A stretch of 6,506 nucleotides of DNA, from contig JAJZLY010000006.1 of NCBI GenBank assembly GCA_021850485.1, positions 2,444-8,949 on the forward strand. Reading direction: 5' to 3'. Position numbers and translations under genes: made by a program. Positions 1 to 6,480 of this stretch are shown piece by piece; positions within the stretch are counted from its first letter, which is position 1; each line of letters begins with the position of its first letter. Under the pieces are notes generated by a model that saw only the letters and a list, made by a program, of their open reading frames with translations, did no database searches and was not told the DNA's origin. This stretch comes from Bacillota bacterium (GTDB lineage Bacteria; Bacillota; Sulfobacillia; JAJZYS01; JAJZLH01).

Positions 1-1134
1 ACCGAGGTGCCTGGCGATCACCAGGCGCTGAATTTCGGACGTGCCTTCGCCGATGGCCAAAAGCTTGGCGTCACGATAAAAGCGCTCCACAGGGTACTCC
101 CGGATGTAGCCATAGCCGCCGTGGATCTGGATCGCCTGGTCCGCACCGCGCACCGCCGCCTCGGAGGCGAACAGCTTGGCCATTCCGGCCACCTGTCCAA
201 AGGGCTGTCCCAGGTCTTTCAGCCAAGCCGCCTTATGGACCAGGGTACGGGCCAGTTCAATGTCTGTTGCCAGATCGGCCAGCTTGAACTGGATGGCTTG
301 AAAGCTAGCGATCGGTTTGCCGAACTGTTTGCGCTCCTGAGCGTAGCGCAAGGAGGCATCCAAGGCTGCTTGAGCGACGCCGACCGCCAGGGCGGCGATC
401 GAGATGCGGCCGCCGTCCAGGACTTTCAGGAATCCGTGGAATCCTTCCCCTTCCTCACCGGCCAACTGCTCAGCCGATAGATGGCAATCGGTGAACACCA
501 GCTCCGAGGTTTCCGAAGCCCGCATCCCCATCTTGTCGTAACTAGAAGTTGCCGAAAAGCCCGGTGTTCCCCTGGCCACGATGAAGGCGGAGATACCCGC
601 CGGTCCGCGCTTGGGGTCGGTGACGGCGGTGAAGACGACCGCTCCGGCCGACTCGCCGTTCGTGATGAAGCACTTGCTGCCGTTCACCACCCACTGATCA
701 CCCAGGCGCCGGGCCGTGGTCCGGGTGCCGGCGGCATCGGAGCCGGCACCCGGCTCGGTCAGGCCAAAGGCGACCGGATAGGTGCCCTGGGCTCCAGCTT
801 GCAAATAGTTCCGCTTTTGTTGCTCTGATCCGAGCAGGTTGAGAGAGCCCAGGCCCAAGCTCACATGCGCTGCATAGGAGAGGGCAGAGGACGCACAGAC
901 CCGCGCCAGTTCCTCGACCACCAGCACGTATTGCAAGGTGCTGCCGCCGCCGCCGCCGTACACCTCGGGGATTGGCACCCCAGCCAAACCCAGTTTCCCC
1001 AGCTTAGAGATCAGTTCCAGGTCAGGCTCGCTGTCCCGGTCGCGCTGGCTGGCCAGCCCAGCCAACTCCTTCTGGGCGAAATCACGGGCCAGGGCCTGGA
1101 TCATGCGGTCTTCGTCGCTCAGCCCAAAATCCAC
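1..1134 (-). CDS. Acyl-CoA dehydrogenase, short/medium-chain type (3' end cut by window)
   Basis: FAD enzyme that makes the alpha-beta double bond in an acyl-CoA and passes electrons to ETF; cytoplasmic, in fatty-acid or branched-chain amino-acid breakdown. The minus strand reads without interruption for 378 codons to the window edge, and since the family is about 380 residues, only a few C-terminal residues are missing. Visible motifs are YGGGGGS (59-65), LTEPGAGSD (125-133), FITNG (156-160), ERKQFGKPI (267-275), HGGYGY (338-343) and GEGTSEIQR (362-370). Glu363 sits at the catalytic-base position of MCAD/SCAD/butyryl-CoA dehydrogenases; the isovaleryl-CoA dehydrogenase site carries LDGGR instead. 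The start is GTG at 1134, chosen because a GGGAGGA Shine-Dalgarno lies 6 bases upstream and the protein begins MDFGLSDED as is usual. It follows cgoX by 56 bases on the same strand and may be transcribed with it, although no link to heme synthesis is known. Family is certain; acyl chain specificity is not determined. Confidence 0.95.
   Translation of the reverse strand, partial: MDFGLSDEDRMIQALARDFAQKELAGLASQRDRDSEPDLELISKLGKLGLAGVPIPEVYGGGGGSTLQYVLVVEELARVCASSALSYAAHVSLGLGSLNLLGSEQQKRNYLQAGAQGTYPVAFGLTEPGAGSDAAGTRTTARRLGDQWVVNGSKCFITNGESAGAVVFTAVTDPKRGPAGISAFIVARGTPGFSATSSYDKMGMRASETSELVFTDCHLSAEQLAGEEGEGFHGFLKVLDGGRISIAALAVGVAQAALDASLRYAQERKQFGKPIASFQAIQFKLADLATDIELARTLVHKAAWLKDLGQPFGQVAGMAKLFASEAAVRGADQAIQIHGGYGYIREYPVERFYRDAKLLAIGEGTSEIQRLVIARHLG
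943..957 (-). repeat. Five tandem GGC codons inside the acyl-CoA dehydrogenase
   Basis: Five GCC triplets in a row on the plus strand encode Gly60 to Gly64 in the loop after the conserved Tyr-Gly-Gly of the N-terminal domain. Related enzymes usually have YGG followed by a mixed short loop. The run is a pure trinucleotide repeat and could change length by slippage without breaking the frame. Confidence 0.6.
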
Positions 1135-1140
1135 CGTTTG

Positions 1141-1147
1141 TCCTCCC
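1141..1147 (-). promoter_or_regulatory. Ribosome binding site of the acyl-CoA dehydrogenase
   Basis: The minus strand reads GGGAGGA, followed by 6 bases and then GTG. This good Shine-Dalgarno match supports the GTG start at 1134 over the internal ATG at codon 11. It also suggests that translation of this gene is independent of the heme genes upstream. Confidence 0.7.
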
Positions 1148-1190
1148 GCCTACCACTCATGAGGCCGCCCTGTTCGGCACTTGTATCCTA

Positions 1191-2639
1191 TCACGGCCCG
1201 GCTTTTGGTTCGCTACGGGCGAGGCCCCTCCACACCCGGCTCGCCGCCTCCTGACCAGAGCGCACCACATCGGGTAGTCCAACACCTCGGTAGGACGCGC
1301 CAGCGACCGCCAACTGCGGGGCACTGTCCAACAGGCGATCGATCTGAGCCAGCCGGTCAAGGTGGCCCACCCGGTACTCCGGATTGCCCTCTGTCACCCG
1401 CTCGACACTGGCCTCTAGCGGTGCCTCCTTGACCTTGAGCAGCCGGCTCATCTCGGTGGCCACCAGCTCGGCTAGGGTCTGGTCCGTCGTCTCCTTCAAG
1501 GCGTCTTGGCTAGGACCGCCGAGAAAAGCTCGAATCGAGACCAGGTCGGGAGATGTGGACCGCCCTGGCCATTTGTTGGTCATCACCGTCGCCCCACGCA
1601 TGGTCAGCCCTTGGTCCCGAGGAATCAACCAGCCGTGTCCTGTCAGAGGACCTGGGATCGCCTGGCGGCGATAGGCGTAGGTGATCGTCAATGCCAAGTG
1701 GGTCGGGATTTGGGCCAGCTGCTGGGCTAGGTCGGGCCACATGGCTGAAAGCAGCCGGCTGGCCGCGAAGGCCGGCGTGGCCACGACGATGGCATCGACC
1801 AGCTCCTCGCTGGTTCGGCCATCCGTCGTCTTGGCCCGCACCGCAATGCGACGATCGGCCTGGGCGATGGATTCAACCTCGCTGCCTAGCCGTCGGTCGA
1901 TGCCAGGCAGGTGGCTGTCCAGAGCACCGATCAGGCTGCCCATCCCGTGGCGCAGACTCATGAACGGCGGCATCGCCGAACTAGGCCTGCGGCGCATCTG
2001 CCGCCTGGCTCCGCGCATCAAGCTGCGATCCTGAGACAAAAACGTGAGCAGCCCGGGCATGGTAGCGGCCACACTCATCTGATCTGGGTCGGCACTGTGG
2101 ATGCCGGCCATCAGGGGCTCGGCCACGTGGAGCAGGTATTCCGTTCCAAGACGCTGGCCGATGACCTGCCGGAGGCTGAGGTCGCCCTCAGGCGGGGGCC
2201 GCAGCCACAGATCCCGCAGCGCCCGCATCCTGCCGCCAACAGTCAGCAGATCGGACCGCAAGAAGGCCGTGATGTCGGCCGGCACCAGGGCCCCCATCCC
2301 GGCCGGCAACGGCCGCATCCGTCCTCGGCAGTAGATGGCCGAAGACAGGGCCGTGCCGTTGGTGGCGATCAGCTGATCGGACAGCCCGATCTCTTCGAGC
2401 AGATCGAGCAGGGCCGGTTTGCGGGTCAGGAAGCTGTCCGGTCCGCGCTCCACCAGAACACCGGCCTCAGACCACTGGCTGTGCACCTTGCCGCCCAGGG
2501 TCCGATCCCGCTCGAACAAAACCACATCCAAAGATTGGCCGGCGGCCTCAGCCAAGGCCAGCAGCCGGTGGCTCGTGGCCAGTCCGGCCAGTCCGCCGCC
2601 TACGATCCCCACCTTGAACCGACCTCTTGGCGCGCTCAT
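1191..2639 (-). CDS. hemY/cgoX: Coproporphyrinogen III oxidase (HemY/CgoX, protoporphyrinogen oxidase family)
   Basis: FAD- and oxygen-dependent oxidase that removes six electrons from coproporphyrinogen III to give coproporphyrin III; homologues were long annotated as protoporphyrinogen oxidase. The protein has 482 residues, close to the family's usual 460-490. The dinucleotide-binding GIVGGGLAGL is at 11-20, a Glu-containing LFERDRTLGGKV at 41-52, VERGPDSFLTRKP at 63-75, and the C-terminal FAD motif GASYRGVGLPDVVRSG at 447-462. There is no signal peptide or membrane segment, so a soluble or peripheral protein is expected. The ATG at 2639 shares its A with the hemH stop (TGATG) and has no clear Shine-Dalgarno, which suggests coupled translation. 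The frame is open upstream to 2711, but that extension lies inside hemH and reads as unrelated sequence, so it was not used. Assignment to coproporphyrinogen rather than protoporphyrinogen rests on hemQ in the same cluster (inference). Confidence 0.93.
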   Translation of the reverse strand: MSAPRGRFKVGIVGGGLAGLATSHRLLALAEAAGQSLDVVLFERDRTLGGKVHSQWSEAGVLVERGPDSFLTRKPALLDLLEEIGLSDQLIATNGTALSSAIYCRGRMRPLPAGMGALVPADITAFLRSDLLTVGGRMRALRDLWLRPPPEGDLSLRQVIGQRLGTEYLLHVAEPLMAGIHSADPDQMSVAATMPGLLTFLSQDRSLMRGARRQMRRRPSSAMPPFMSLRHGMGSLIGALDSHLPGIDRRLGSEVESIAQADRRIAVRAKTTDGRTSEELVDAIVVATPAFAASRLLSAMWPDLAQQLAQIPTHLALTITYAYRRQAIPGPLTGHGWLIPRDQGLTMRGATVMTNKWPGRSTSPDLVSIRAFLGGPSQDALKETTDQTLAELVATEMSRLLKVKEAPLEASVERVTEGNPEYRVGHLDRLAQIDRLLDSAPQLAVAGASYRGVGLPDVVRSGQEAASRVWRGLARSEPKAGP

Positions 2640-3571
2640 CAGGCCACGGCGCTGATGGCAATCTCGGCCAAGGCCCGAATGAACAGCGGGTCGAGGTTCA
2701 AACAGGGGCAACGGTGAAAGGTCAGGCCCAGTCGCTCGGCCTCCTGACGATGCTGGATATCGTTATCGTACAGCGTCTCCAGGTGGTCCGACACAAATCC
2801 CACCGGATCAAGCACCACGCTCTGGGCGCCGTCTTGGGCCAGCTGGGCAAGGACGCTCTCGACGGACGGTCCGAGCCAGGGGTCGGTGGCGGCACCGCTG
2901 ACCGACTGATACGCCAGATACGGCTGGATGTCGGGAACCAACTGACAGATGCGGGCCACCGTTTCAGCCAGCTGGGCGGCGTAGGGATCACCAGCGTGGA
3001 CAAAGCGCTCGGGAATGCTGTGGGCGCTGAAGATCACCGGCACACCCAAACGGTCTTGAGACGCCACCTGAGCCAGCGTTGTGGTTAACTGGTTGGCCAA
3101 AGCCTGGACGTAGCTGGGCTGGGCAAACCAATCGCCGGGGAATGCGATCGGGATCGTGCAGTTGGCGTCTCGGGCTGCTTGAAGCACCGATTGCTCGTAC
3201 GCCGTTGTGCTGGCCTGTGAGCGATAGGGAGCCAGGCTGAGGGCGACCAGTTGGGAGAGATCCAAGGCCGCCAGTTGCGAAAACGTCTCGGCAAACGTCG
3301 GATGGGCGTGGTGCATCGCCACCAGGACGGTCCAGGGGCGGCCGCCCTCGGCCAATGCGGCAGCCAGAGCCTGAGCCTGGGCGCGGGTGGTGGCCGGCAG
3401 CGGTGAGCCTCCGCCCAGCATCTGATAGCGATGGCGAACTGCAGCCAGCACTGGCGCCGGCGGCGTGCGGCCCAGAACGCTCTTCACAAAGGCATCAACC
3501 TGGTCGAGTGATTCCGGCCCGCCGAATGTCAGTAACAAGACACCGACCTGCGCCCCGCGTCCGCTACTCAT
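2639..3571 (-). CDS. hemH/cpfC: Coproporphyrin III ferrochelatase (HemH/CpfC)
   Basis: Inserts ferrous iron into coproporphyrin III to make coproheme; cytoplasmic. It has 310 residues, the usual size for the short bacterial form, with no C-terminal extension or iron-sulfur cluster motif. Visible motifs are LTFGGPES (14-21), RYQMLGGGSPL (48-58), LSLAPYRSQAS (111-121), FSAHSIPERF (181-190) with catalytic His184, DPWLGPS (230-236), and VGFVSDHLETLYDND (257-271) with Glu265. His184 and Glu265 match the metal-site His183 and Glu264 of the Bacillus subtilis enzyme. The Bacillus iron-ligand Tyr13 is replaced by Glu20. The ATG at 3571 overlaps the hemE stop as ATGA and the stop overlaps cgoX as TGATG; only a weak GGGG lies upstream. 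The frame continues upstream to 3679, but that is antisense-like residue composition inside hemE, and the family N-terminus begins near MSSGRGAQVGVLLL. The route assignment depends on neighbouring hemQ. Confidence 0.95.
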   Translation of the reverse strand: MSSGRGAQVGVLLLTFGGPESLDQVDAFVKSVLGRTPPAPVLAAVRHRYQMLGGGSPLPATTRAQAQALAAALAEGGRPWTVLVAMHHAHPTFAETFSQLAALDLSQLVALSLAPYRSQASTTAYEQSVLQAARDANCTIPIAFPGDWFAQPSYVQALANQLTTTLAQVASQDRLGVPVIFSAHSIPERFVHAGDPYAAQLAETVARICQLVPDIQPYLAYQSVSGAATDPWLGPSVESVLAQLAQDGAQSVVLDPVGFVSDHLETLYDNDIQHRQEAERLGLTFHRCPCLNLDPLFIRALAEIAISAVA

Positions 3572-4593
3572 CTCGGCCCCGCGTGCACGGCCTCGACCAG
3601 CCAGTGGACGTGCTGCACCGGAGTCCGCCGGTCGACGCCGTGGCCCAGGTTGAAGATGAGACCGGGCCGATCTCCCCATTCGTCTAAGACGCGCCTCACT
3701 TCTCGCTCAATGCGCGCCCGCGGTCCGTCTCGGAGGACGGCCGGATCGAGGTTTCCCTGGCAAGCTCCGCCCGTCAGTCGCCTGGCCTCGGCCAGACTGA
3801 TCCGCCAGTCCACGGAGACGACGTCTGGCTGGGTGCCAGCCACCTCGCGCAAATACCCAGCCGTCTGCGGTGCGAAGTAGATCACCGGCACGCCCAGAGC
3901 CCGCACCCGCTGGATCAGGTCCTTGACGACCGGAGCAACGAAGGTCTTGAAATCACTGGCCGCCAGGGCACCGACCCAGCTGTCGAACACCTGGACCACG
4001 TCGGCGCCGGCTGCCACCTGCAGATCGAGGTAGGCGTACGTCATCTCGGCCAATCCGGCCAATAGGCGGCAGAAAGTCGGGGCATCTTGGTTCATCAGGG
4101 CTTTGGTGTGCGCAAAGTCCGTGGAGGGTCCACCTTCCAGCAGATAACTGAGGACCGTGAAGGGGGCGCCCGCGAACCCGATGACGGCCTTGTCGGCGGC
4201 AAGCTGAGCCCGCACCTGGTGGACCGTCGCACCCACGAAGGCAAGCGTCTCATGCACCCGGTCCAGGTGCGGGAAGTGAATGTCCTGAGCAGCCGGCAAA
4301 CCGCTGACCTGGGGCCCGCTGCCCTCTACGTAGGCGACATCCGCACCCAGGACCCGCACCAGGAGCAAGATGTCGGCAAACACGATGGCCGCATCGAGGT
4401 CGAATCGGCGCATCGGTTGCAGCGTCACCTCGGCCGCCAGATCCGGGGTCTCGCACAGGGTCAAAAAGTCGTGGTGCTGACGCAGTTGCCGGTACTCGGG
4501 TAAGTAGCGGCCCGCCTGGCGCATCAGCCAGACCGGAACCCGATCCACCGGCTGGCTGGCACAGGCCAGCAGGACGCGTCCTGGGCCGCTCAC
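3568..4593 (-). CDS. hemE: Uroporphyrinogen decarboxylase
   Basis: Decarboxylates the four acetate side chains of uroporphyrinogen III to give coproporphyrinogen III, without a cofactor, in the cytoplasm. The GTG start used here gives 341 residues, the normal family length. The first signature PVWLMRQAGRYLPEY is at about 20-34, with Arg25 and Arg29. FADILL holds Asp74, GFAGAPFTVLSYLLEGG holds Tyr150, VFDSWVGAL holds Ser205 and FNLGHG holds His318. These match the substrate-binding Arg, Asp, Tyr, Ser and His known from the human enzyme. GTG at 4593 forms a GTGA overlap with the hemQ stop, in line with the ATGA overlap to hemH at its own end. Another GTG at 4602 in the same frame would add three residues; neither start has a good Shine-Dalgarno. 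It makes the common precursor for heme and, where present, siroheme-independent branches. Confidence 0.96.
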   Translation of the reverse strand: MSGPGRVLLACASQPVDRVPVWLMRQAGRYLPEYRQLRQHHDFLTLCETPDLAAEVTLQPMRRFDLDAAIVFADILLLVRVLGADVAYVEGSGPQVSGLPAAQDIHFPHLDRVHETLAFVGATVHQVRAQLAADKAVIGFAGAPFTVLSYLLEGGPSTDFAHTKALMNQDAPTFCRLLAGLAEMTYAYLDLQVAAGADVVQVFDSWVGALAASDFKTFVAPVVKDLIQRVRALGVPVIYFAPQTAGYLREVAGTQPDVVSVDWRISLAEARRLTGGACQGNLDPAVLRDGPRARIEREVRRVLDEWGDRPGLIFNLGHGVDRRTPVQHVHWLVEAVHAGPR

Positions 4594-5351
4594 CTGCGCC
4601 ACAGGGCGGTCAAGGCACCAGGGTCAATCCGGCGGCCGACCAGAAATGGCCCGAATTCCGCGTACAGCGAGCTGACCGGGTCATAGCGCATCTCGGTAAC
4701 CAACCTTTTGAATTCCAGCGGGTCGGCGCTAAACAGGGTGACCGCCCACTCCCAGTCATCGAGCCCAATCGCACCTGAGATCATCTGGCTCACCCGCCCG
4801 GCGTAGCGCCGGCCGATTTCCCCATGGGCACGCATCAGCAACCGGCGCTCATCTAGGGTCAGGGTGTACCAGTTAGCGCCGACTCGGCGCGCCTTGTTCA
4901 TCGGGTACACGGATACAAAGGGCCCATCGGGTACCAGCGGGTGCAGCCGACTCTTCAGGCGGGGATCGTCCAGCGGGGACTCTGGCAGTTGTGTGCCCGG
5001 CGCGGCGCCATAGGTGGACAGTTCGACCACGGACACAAACGACCACGTCCGCTCCAGACAGGCGGCGATGGCCAGCCCGGCAAGCTGGTGCTGAAGCTGG
5101 AACAAATCCTCGAGCGACTCGCGCAGGTGGATCTGCAACAACTCGCCCTTGTGCCCGAGTACGGTGTACAGGCCGCTGTCTCCGCGCTCGGCAGCCTTGG
5201 GGCGGGTCAACTCATGCTGCCATAGGTCTCCCGCCTGGGCGAGGGCGTCAGTGCGCTCGCTCTCCGCCCAAGAACGCCAGAGCCGACGGTCAAGCCGGCT
5301 CAAATCGTGAAGCACCCACCAGCCATCCAGGGTCTTTGGCGCCTCGACCAC
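4590..5351 (-). CDS. hemQ/chdC: Coproheme decarboxylase (HemQ/ChdC, chlorite dismutase-like family)
   Basis: Peroxide-dependent enzyme that decarboxylates the propionates at positions 2 and 4 of coproheme to vinyl groups, giving heme b; this is the final step of the coproporphyrin-dependent pathway. It has 253 residues, typical of the family. VSVYPMNKARR (147-156) contains the catalytic Tyr149, MRAHGEIGRRYAG (173-185) the proximal heme ligand His176, and VSQMISGAIGLDDWEW (187-202) the distal Gln189. The end has EMRYDPVSSLYAEFGPFLVG (220-239). These correspond to Tyr147, His174 and Gln187 of the Geobacillus enzyme. Gln at the distal site, where true chlorite dismutases have Arg, argues against chlorite dismutase activity. 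The start is GTG at 5351 with AGGAGG 7 bases upstream. It is the first gene of the overlapped block and is coupled to hemE by GTGA. The actinobacterial type looks quite different, so this copy points towards Bacillota or relatives. Confidence 0.96.
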   Translation of the reverse strand: MVEAPKTLDGWWVLHDLSRLDRRLWRSWAESERTDALAQAGDLWQHELTRPKAAERGDSGLYTVLGHKGELLQIHLRESLEDLFQLQHQLAGLAIAACLERTWSFVSVVELSTYGAAPGTQLPESPLDDPRLKSRLHPLVPDGPFVSVYPMNKARRVGANWYTLTLDERRLLMRAHGEIGRRYAGRVSQMISGAIGLDDWEWAVTLFSADPLEFKRLVTEMRYDPVSSLYAEFGPFLVGRRIDPGALTALWRR

Positions 5352-5414
5352 GTCGGTGCCTCCTACTTCAGCATCAGCCCTCAGAGCATACGCTATCGTC
5401 CCGACCGGCCGGAC
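5352..5414. other. Gap between hydroxyacid dehydrogenase and hemQ
   Basis: Apart from the hemQ ribosome binding site, it holds an 8-base GC palindrome (CCGGCCGG, 5405-5412) and a TATGCT (minus strand, 5390-5385) that resembles a -10 box. No -35-like hexamer is found at 16-18 bases from it, and the GC palindrome is not followed by a T run. So neither a promoter nor a terminator can be claimed, and read-through from the upstream gene is possible. Confidence 0.4.
5359..5364 (-). promoter_or_regulatory. Strong ribosome binding site of hemQ
   Basis: The minus strand reads AGGAGG, a perfect Shine-Dalgarno core, 7 bases before the GTG at 5351. It fixes the hemQ start and is the only strong ribosome binding site in the four-gene heme block. 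Confidence 0.8.
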
Positions 5415-6365
5415 TCAGTAGCCACGCCCGCGATCCACAACATGCATCAGCGAAAGCCCATCTCGGTCGCGACACAGGTTTTGATACAAGATGTCGGCCA
5501 TATCCTCCACCCTGCTGACAGCCGCCAAGTGAGGCGTCACCACCACATTGGGGTACGTCCACAAGGGATTCGATGGTGCTAGCGGCTCCTCGCCGAAGAC
5601 GTCCAAGATAGCGCCGGCAATCTGGTGGCGGTCCAGCGCTGCCAGCAGCGCACGTTCATCCACCAGTTTGCCACGGCCGGCATTCATCAGCCAGGCGGAC
5701 GGTCGCATCGCGGCCAGCACCGCCGGGCCGACCACTCCTTTCGTCTCGGCCGTCAGCGGAAGGAGCAGCAACAGCCAATCGCAGCTAGCTGCAAACTCAA
5801 TCCACTGCTCGGGACGAAAGCTACGGTCGGCACCGTGATCTGTCCTTCCCCGGCTGAGCCCGTGCACCGTCATGCCAAAGGCCCGCGCCCGTGTGGCCAC
5901 TGCCTGGCCGATCGCTCCCATCCCGGCGATGCCGAGTACGCTGCCTGCCAAAGTCGCTGGCACGAACCGCTGCCAGATTCGCTCCGACTGCTGGCGGCGC
6001 AGTCGGTCCAACCCCCGCACCTGTGCCAACATTTCGGCGAGGGCCCATTCGCTCATCTGCTCGCCGAAGGGGCCGACGGCCCGGCAAATCTGCACCTGCG
6101 CCGGCAGCTCCGATTGGTCCACCAGATGGTCGACACCTGCCGCTAGCACCTGGATCCAGCGCAGTGCCGGCATCTTGGGCCATAGCTCAGGTGGGAAGTC
6201 CCAGCAGGCCACGGCTTCGGCATCGGCGCAGGCCGGCCAGAGATCCTCCTCGCGGTCAACGGCGACCACGCTGGCCACGCCCCGGGCTAAAAGCCATTGG
6301 GCATAGGCTTGAGCGGAGCTGGGATGATAGACGACAAGGCGCGCAAACCGCTTCGAGTTCGCCAT
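5415..6365 (-). CDS. D-2-hydroxyacid dehydrogenase, probable NADP-type glyoxylate/hydroxypyruvate reductase-like
   Basis: Reversible NAD(P)H-dependent reduction of a 2-keto acid to a D-2-hydroxy acid; cytoplasmic. The protein has 316 residues, normal for the family. The split catalytic domain includes VLAAGVDHL (73-81) and GPFGEQMSEWALAEML (98-113). The Rossmann motif is GMGAIG (148-153), and the catalytic residues are Arg231 in NAGRGKLVDE, Glu260 in DVFGEEPL and His279 in TPHLAA. After the second Rossmann strand the sequence is GLSRGR (169-174), with Ser-Arg where NAD-specific members have an Asp, a pattern known from NADP-preferring members such as GhrA; cofactor choice is inferred. The start is ATG at 6365 with AGGGAGG 5 bases upstream; ATG 6389 and TTG 6401 in the same frame lack such a site. 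It ends 63 bases before hemQ on the same strand and may lead that operon. The exact substrate is unknown. Confidence 0.92.
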   Translation of the reverse strand: MANSKRFARLVVYHPSSAQAYAQWLLARGVASVVAVDREEDLWPACADAEAVACWDFPPELWPKMPALRWIQVLAAGVDHLVDQSELPAQVQICRAVGPFGEQMSEWALAEMLAQVRGLDRLRRQQSERIWQRFVPATLAGSVLGIAGMGAIGQAVATRARAFGMTVHGLSRGRTDHGADRSFRPEQWIEFAASCDWLLLLLPLTAETKGVVGPAVLAAMRPSAWLMNAGRGKLVDERALLAALDRHQIAGAILDVFGEEPLAPSNPLWTYPNVVVTPHLAAVSRVEDMADILYQNLCRDRDGLSLMHVVDRGRGY

Positions 6366-6370
6366 CGGAA

Positions 6371-6377
6371 CCTCCCT
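6371..6377 (-). promoter_or_regulatory. Ribosome binding site of the hydroxyacid dehydrogenase
   Basis: The minus strand reads AGGGAGG, followed by TTCCG and the ATG at 6365. It decides the start against the in-frame ATG at 6389. Confidence 0.7.
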
Positions 6378-6432
6378 GGGCGCTGTCATTTGGTCGGCCA
6401 AGGACCAGCGGCCGGTTGGTGTATGATCCGCA

Positions 6433-6480
6433 AGTGACCGTCAGCTCCTGGCTGAAATGGAGATGCACAGTGACCATCAG
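6433..6480 (+). repeat. Pair of 12-base direct repeats, 36 bases apart
   Basis: AGTGACCGTCAG at 6433-6444 and AGTGACCATCAG at 6469-6480 differ at one base. Their starts are exactly 36 bases apart, so both contain a GTG in the same reading frame. They may be sites for a regulator between the divergent genes, or a chance duplication around the start codon. Confidence 0.45.
6459..6462 (+). promoter_or_regulatory. Probable ribosome binding site of the plus-strand gene
   Basis: GGAG lies 7 bases before the GTG at 6470. The spacing fits this GTG better than the ATG at 6463, which would be directly adjacent to the GGAG. Confidence 0.45.

Larger units (their letters stand above)
6366..6469. promoter_or_regulatory. 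Divergent intergenic region with a -10-like element
   Basis: This stretch separates the minus-strand hydroxyacid dehydrogenase from a plus-strand gene, so it should hold promoters for both. On the plus strand TATGAT (6422-6427) matches five of six bases of the TATAAT -10 consensus, but no good TTGACA lies at 16-18 bases upstream. A small perfect hairpin TCAGC/GCTGA with a 5-base loop is at 6441-6455. No clear promoter is visible for the minus direction. Confidence 0.35.

Noticed and set aside
7-828. Two consecutive plus-strand open frames
   Set aside because: They are antisense to the acyl-CoA dehydrogenase, which reads continuously on the minus strand with all family motifs.
1135-1190. Terminator or small gene between cgoX and the acyl-CoA dehydrogenase
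   Set aside because: No stable hairpin with a T run and no open frame beyond the ribosome binding site could be found.
2640-2711. N-terminal extension of CgoX upstream of 2639
   Set aside because: It would overlap hemH by over 70 bases and has no family similarity; the TGATG junction gives the expected N-terminus just before the FAD motif.
1911-2717. Long plus-strand open frame of 268 codons
   Set aside because: It lies antisense to cgoX, whose motifs are clear, and its translation is rich in Gln, His, Pro and Arg with no recognisable domain. This is a usual shadow frame in GC-rich DNA.
3572-3679. N-terminal extension of HemH upstream of 3571
   Set aside because: It lies wholly inside hemE, is Arg/Pro/Gly-rich and precedes the normal family start; the ATGA overlap start is preferred.
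4590-5351. Chlorite dismutase rather than HemQ
   Set aside because: The distal position carries Gln189 instead of the Arg of chlorite dismutases, the catalytic Tyr of HemQ is present, and the gene sits with hemE, hemH and hemY.
5398-5414. GC-rich palindrome after the hydroxyacid dehydrogenase as a terminator
   Set aside because: The stem is only about four paired bases at useful spacing and no T run follows on the minus strand.
6366-6401. Longer start for the hydroxyacid dehydrogenase (ATG 6389 or TTG 6401)
   Set aside because: No Shine-Dalgarno precedes these, whereas AGGGAGG precedes the ATG at 6365.
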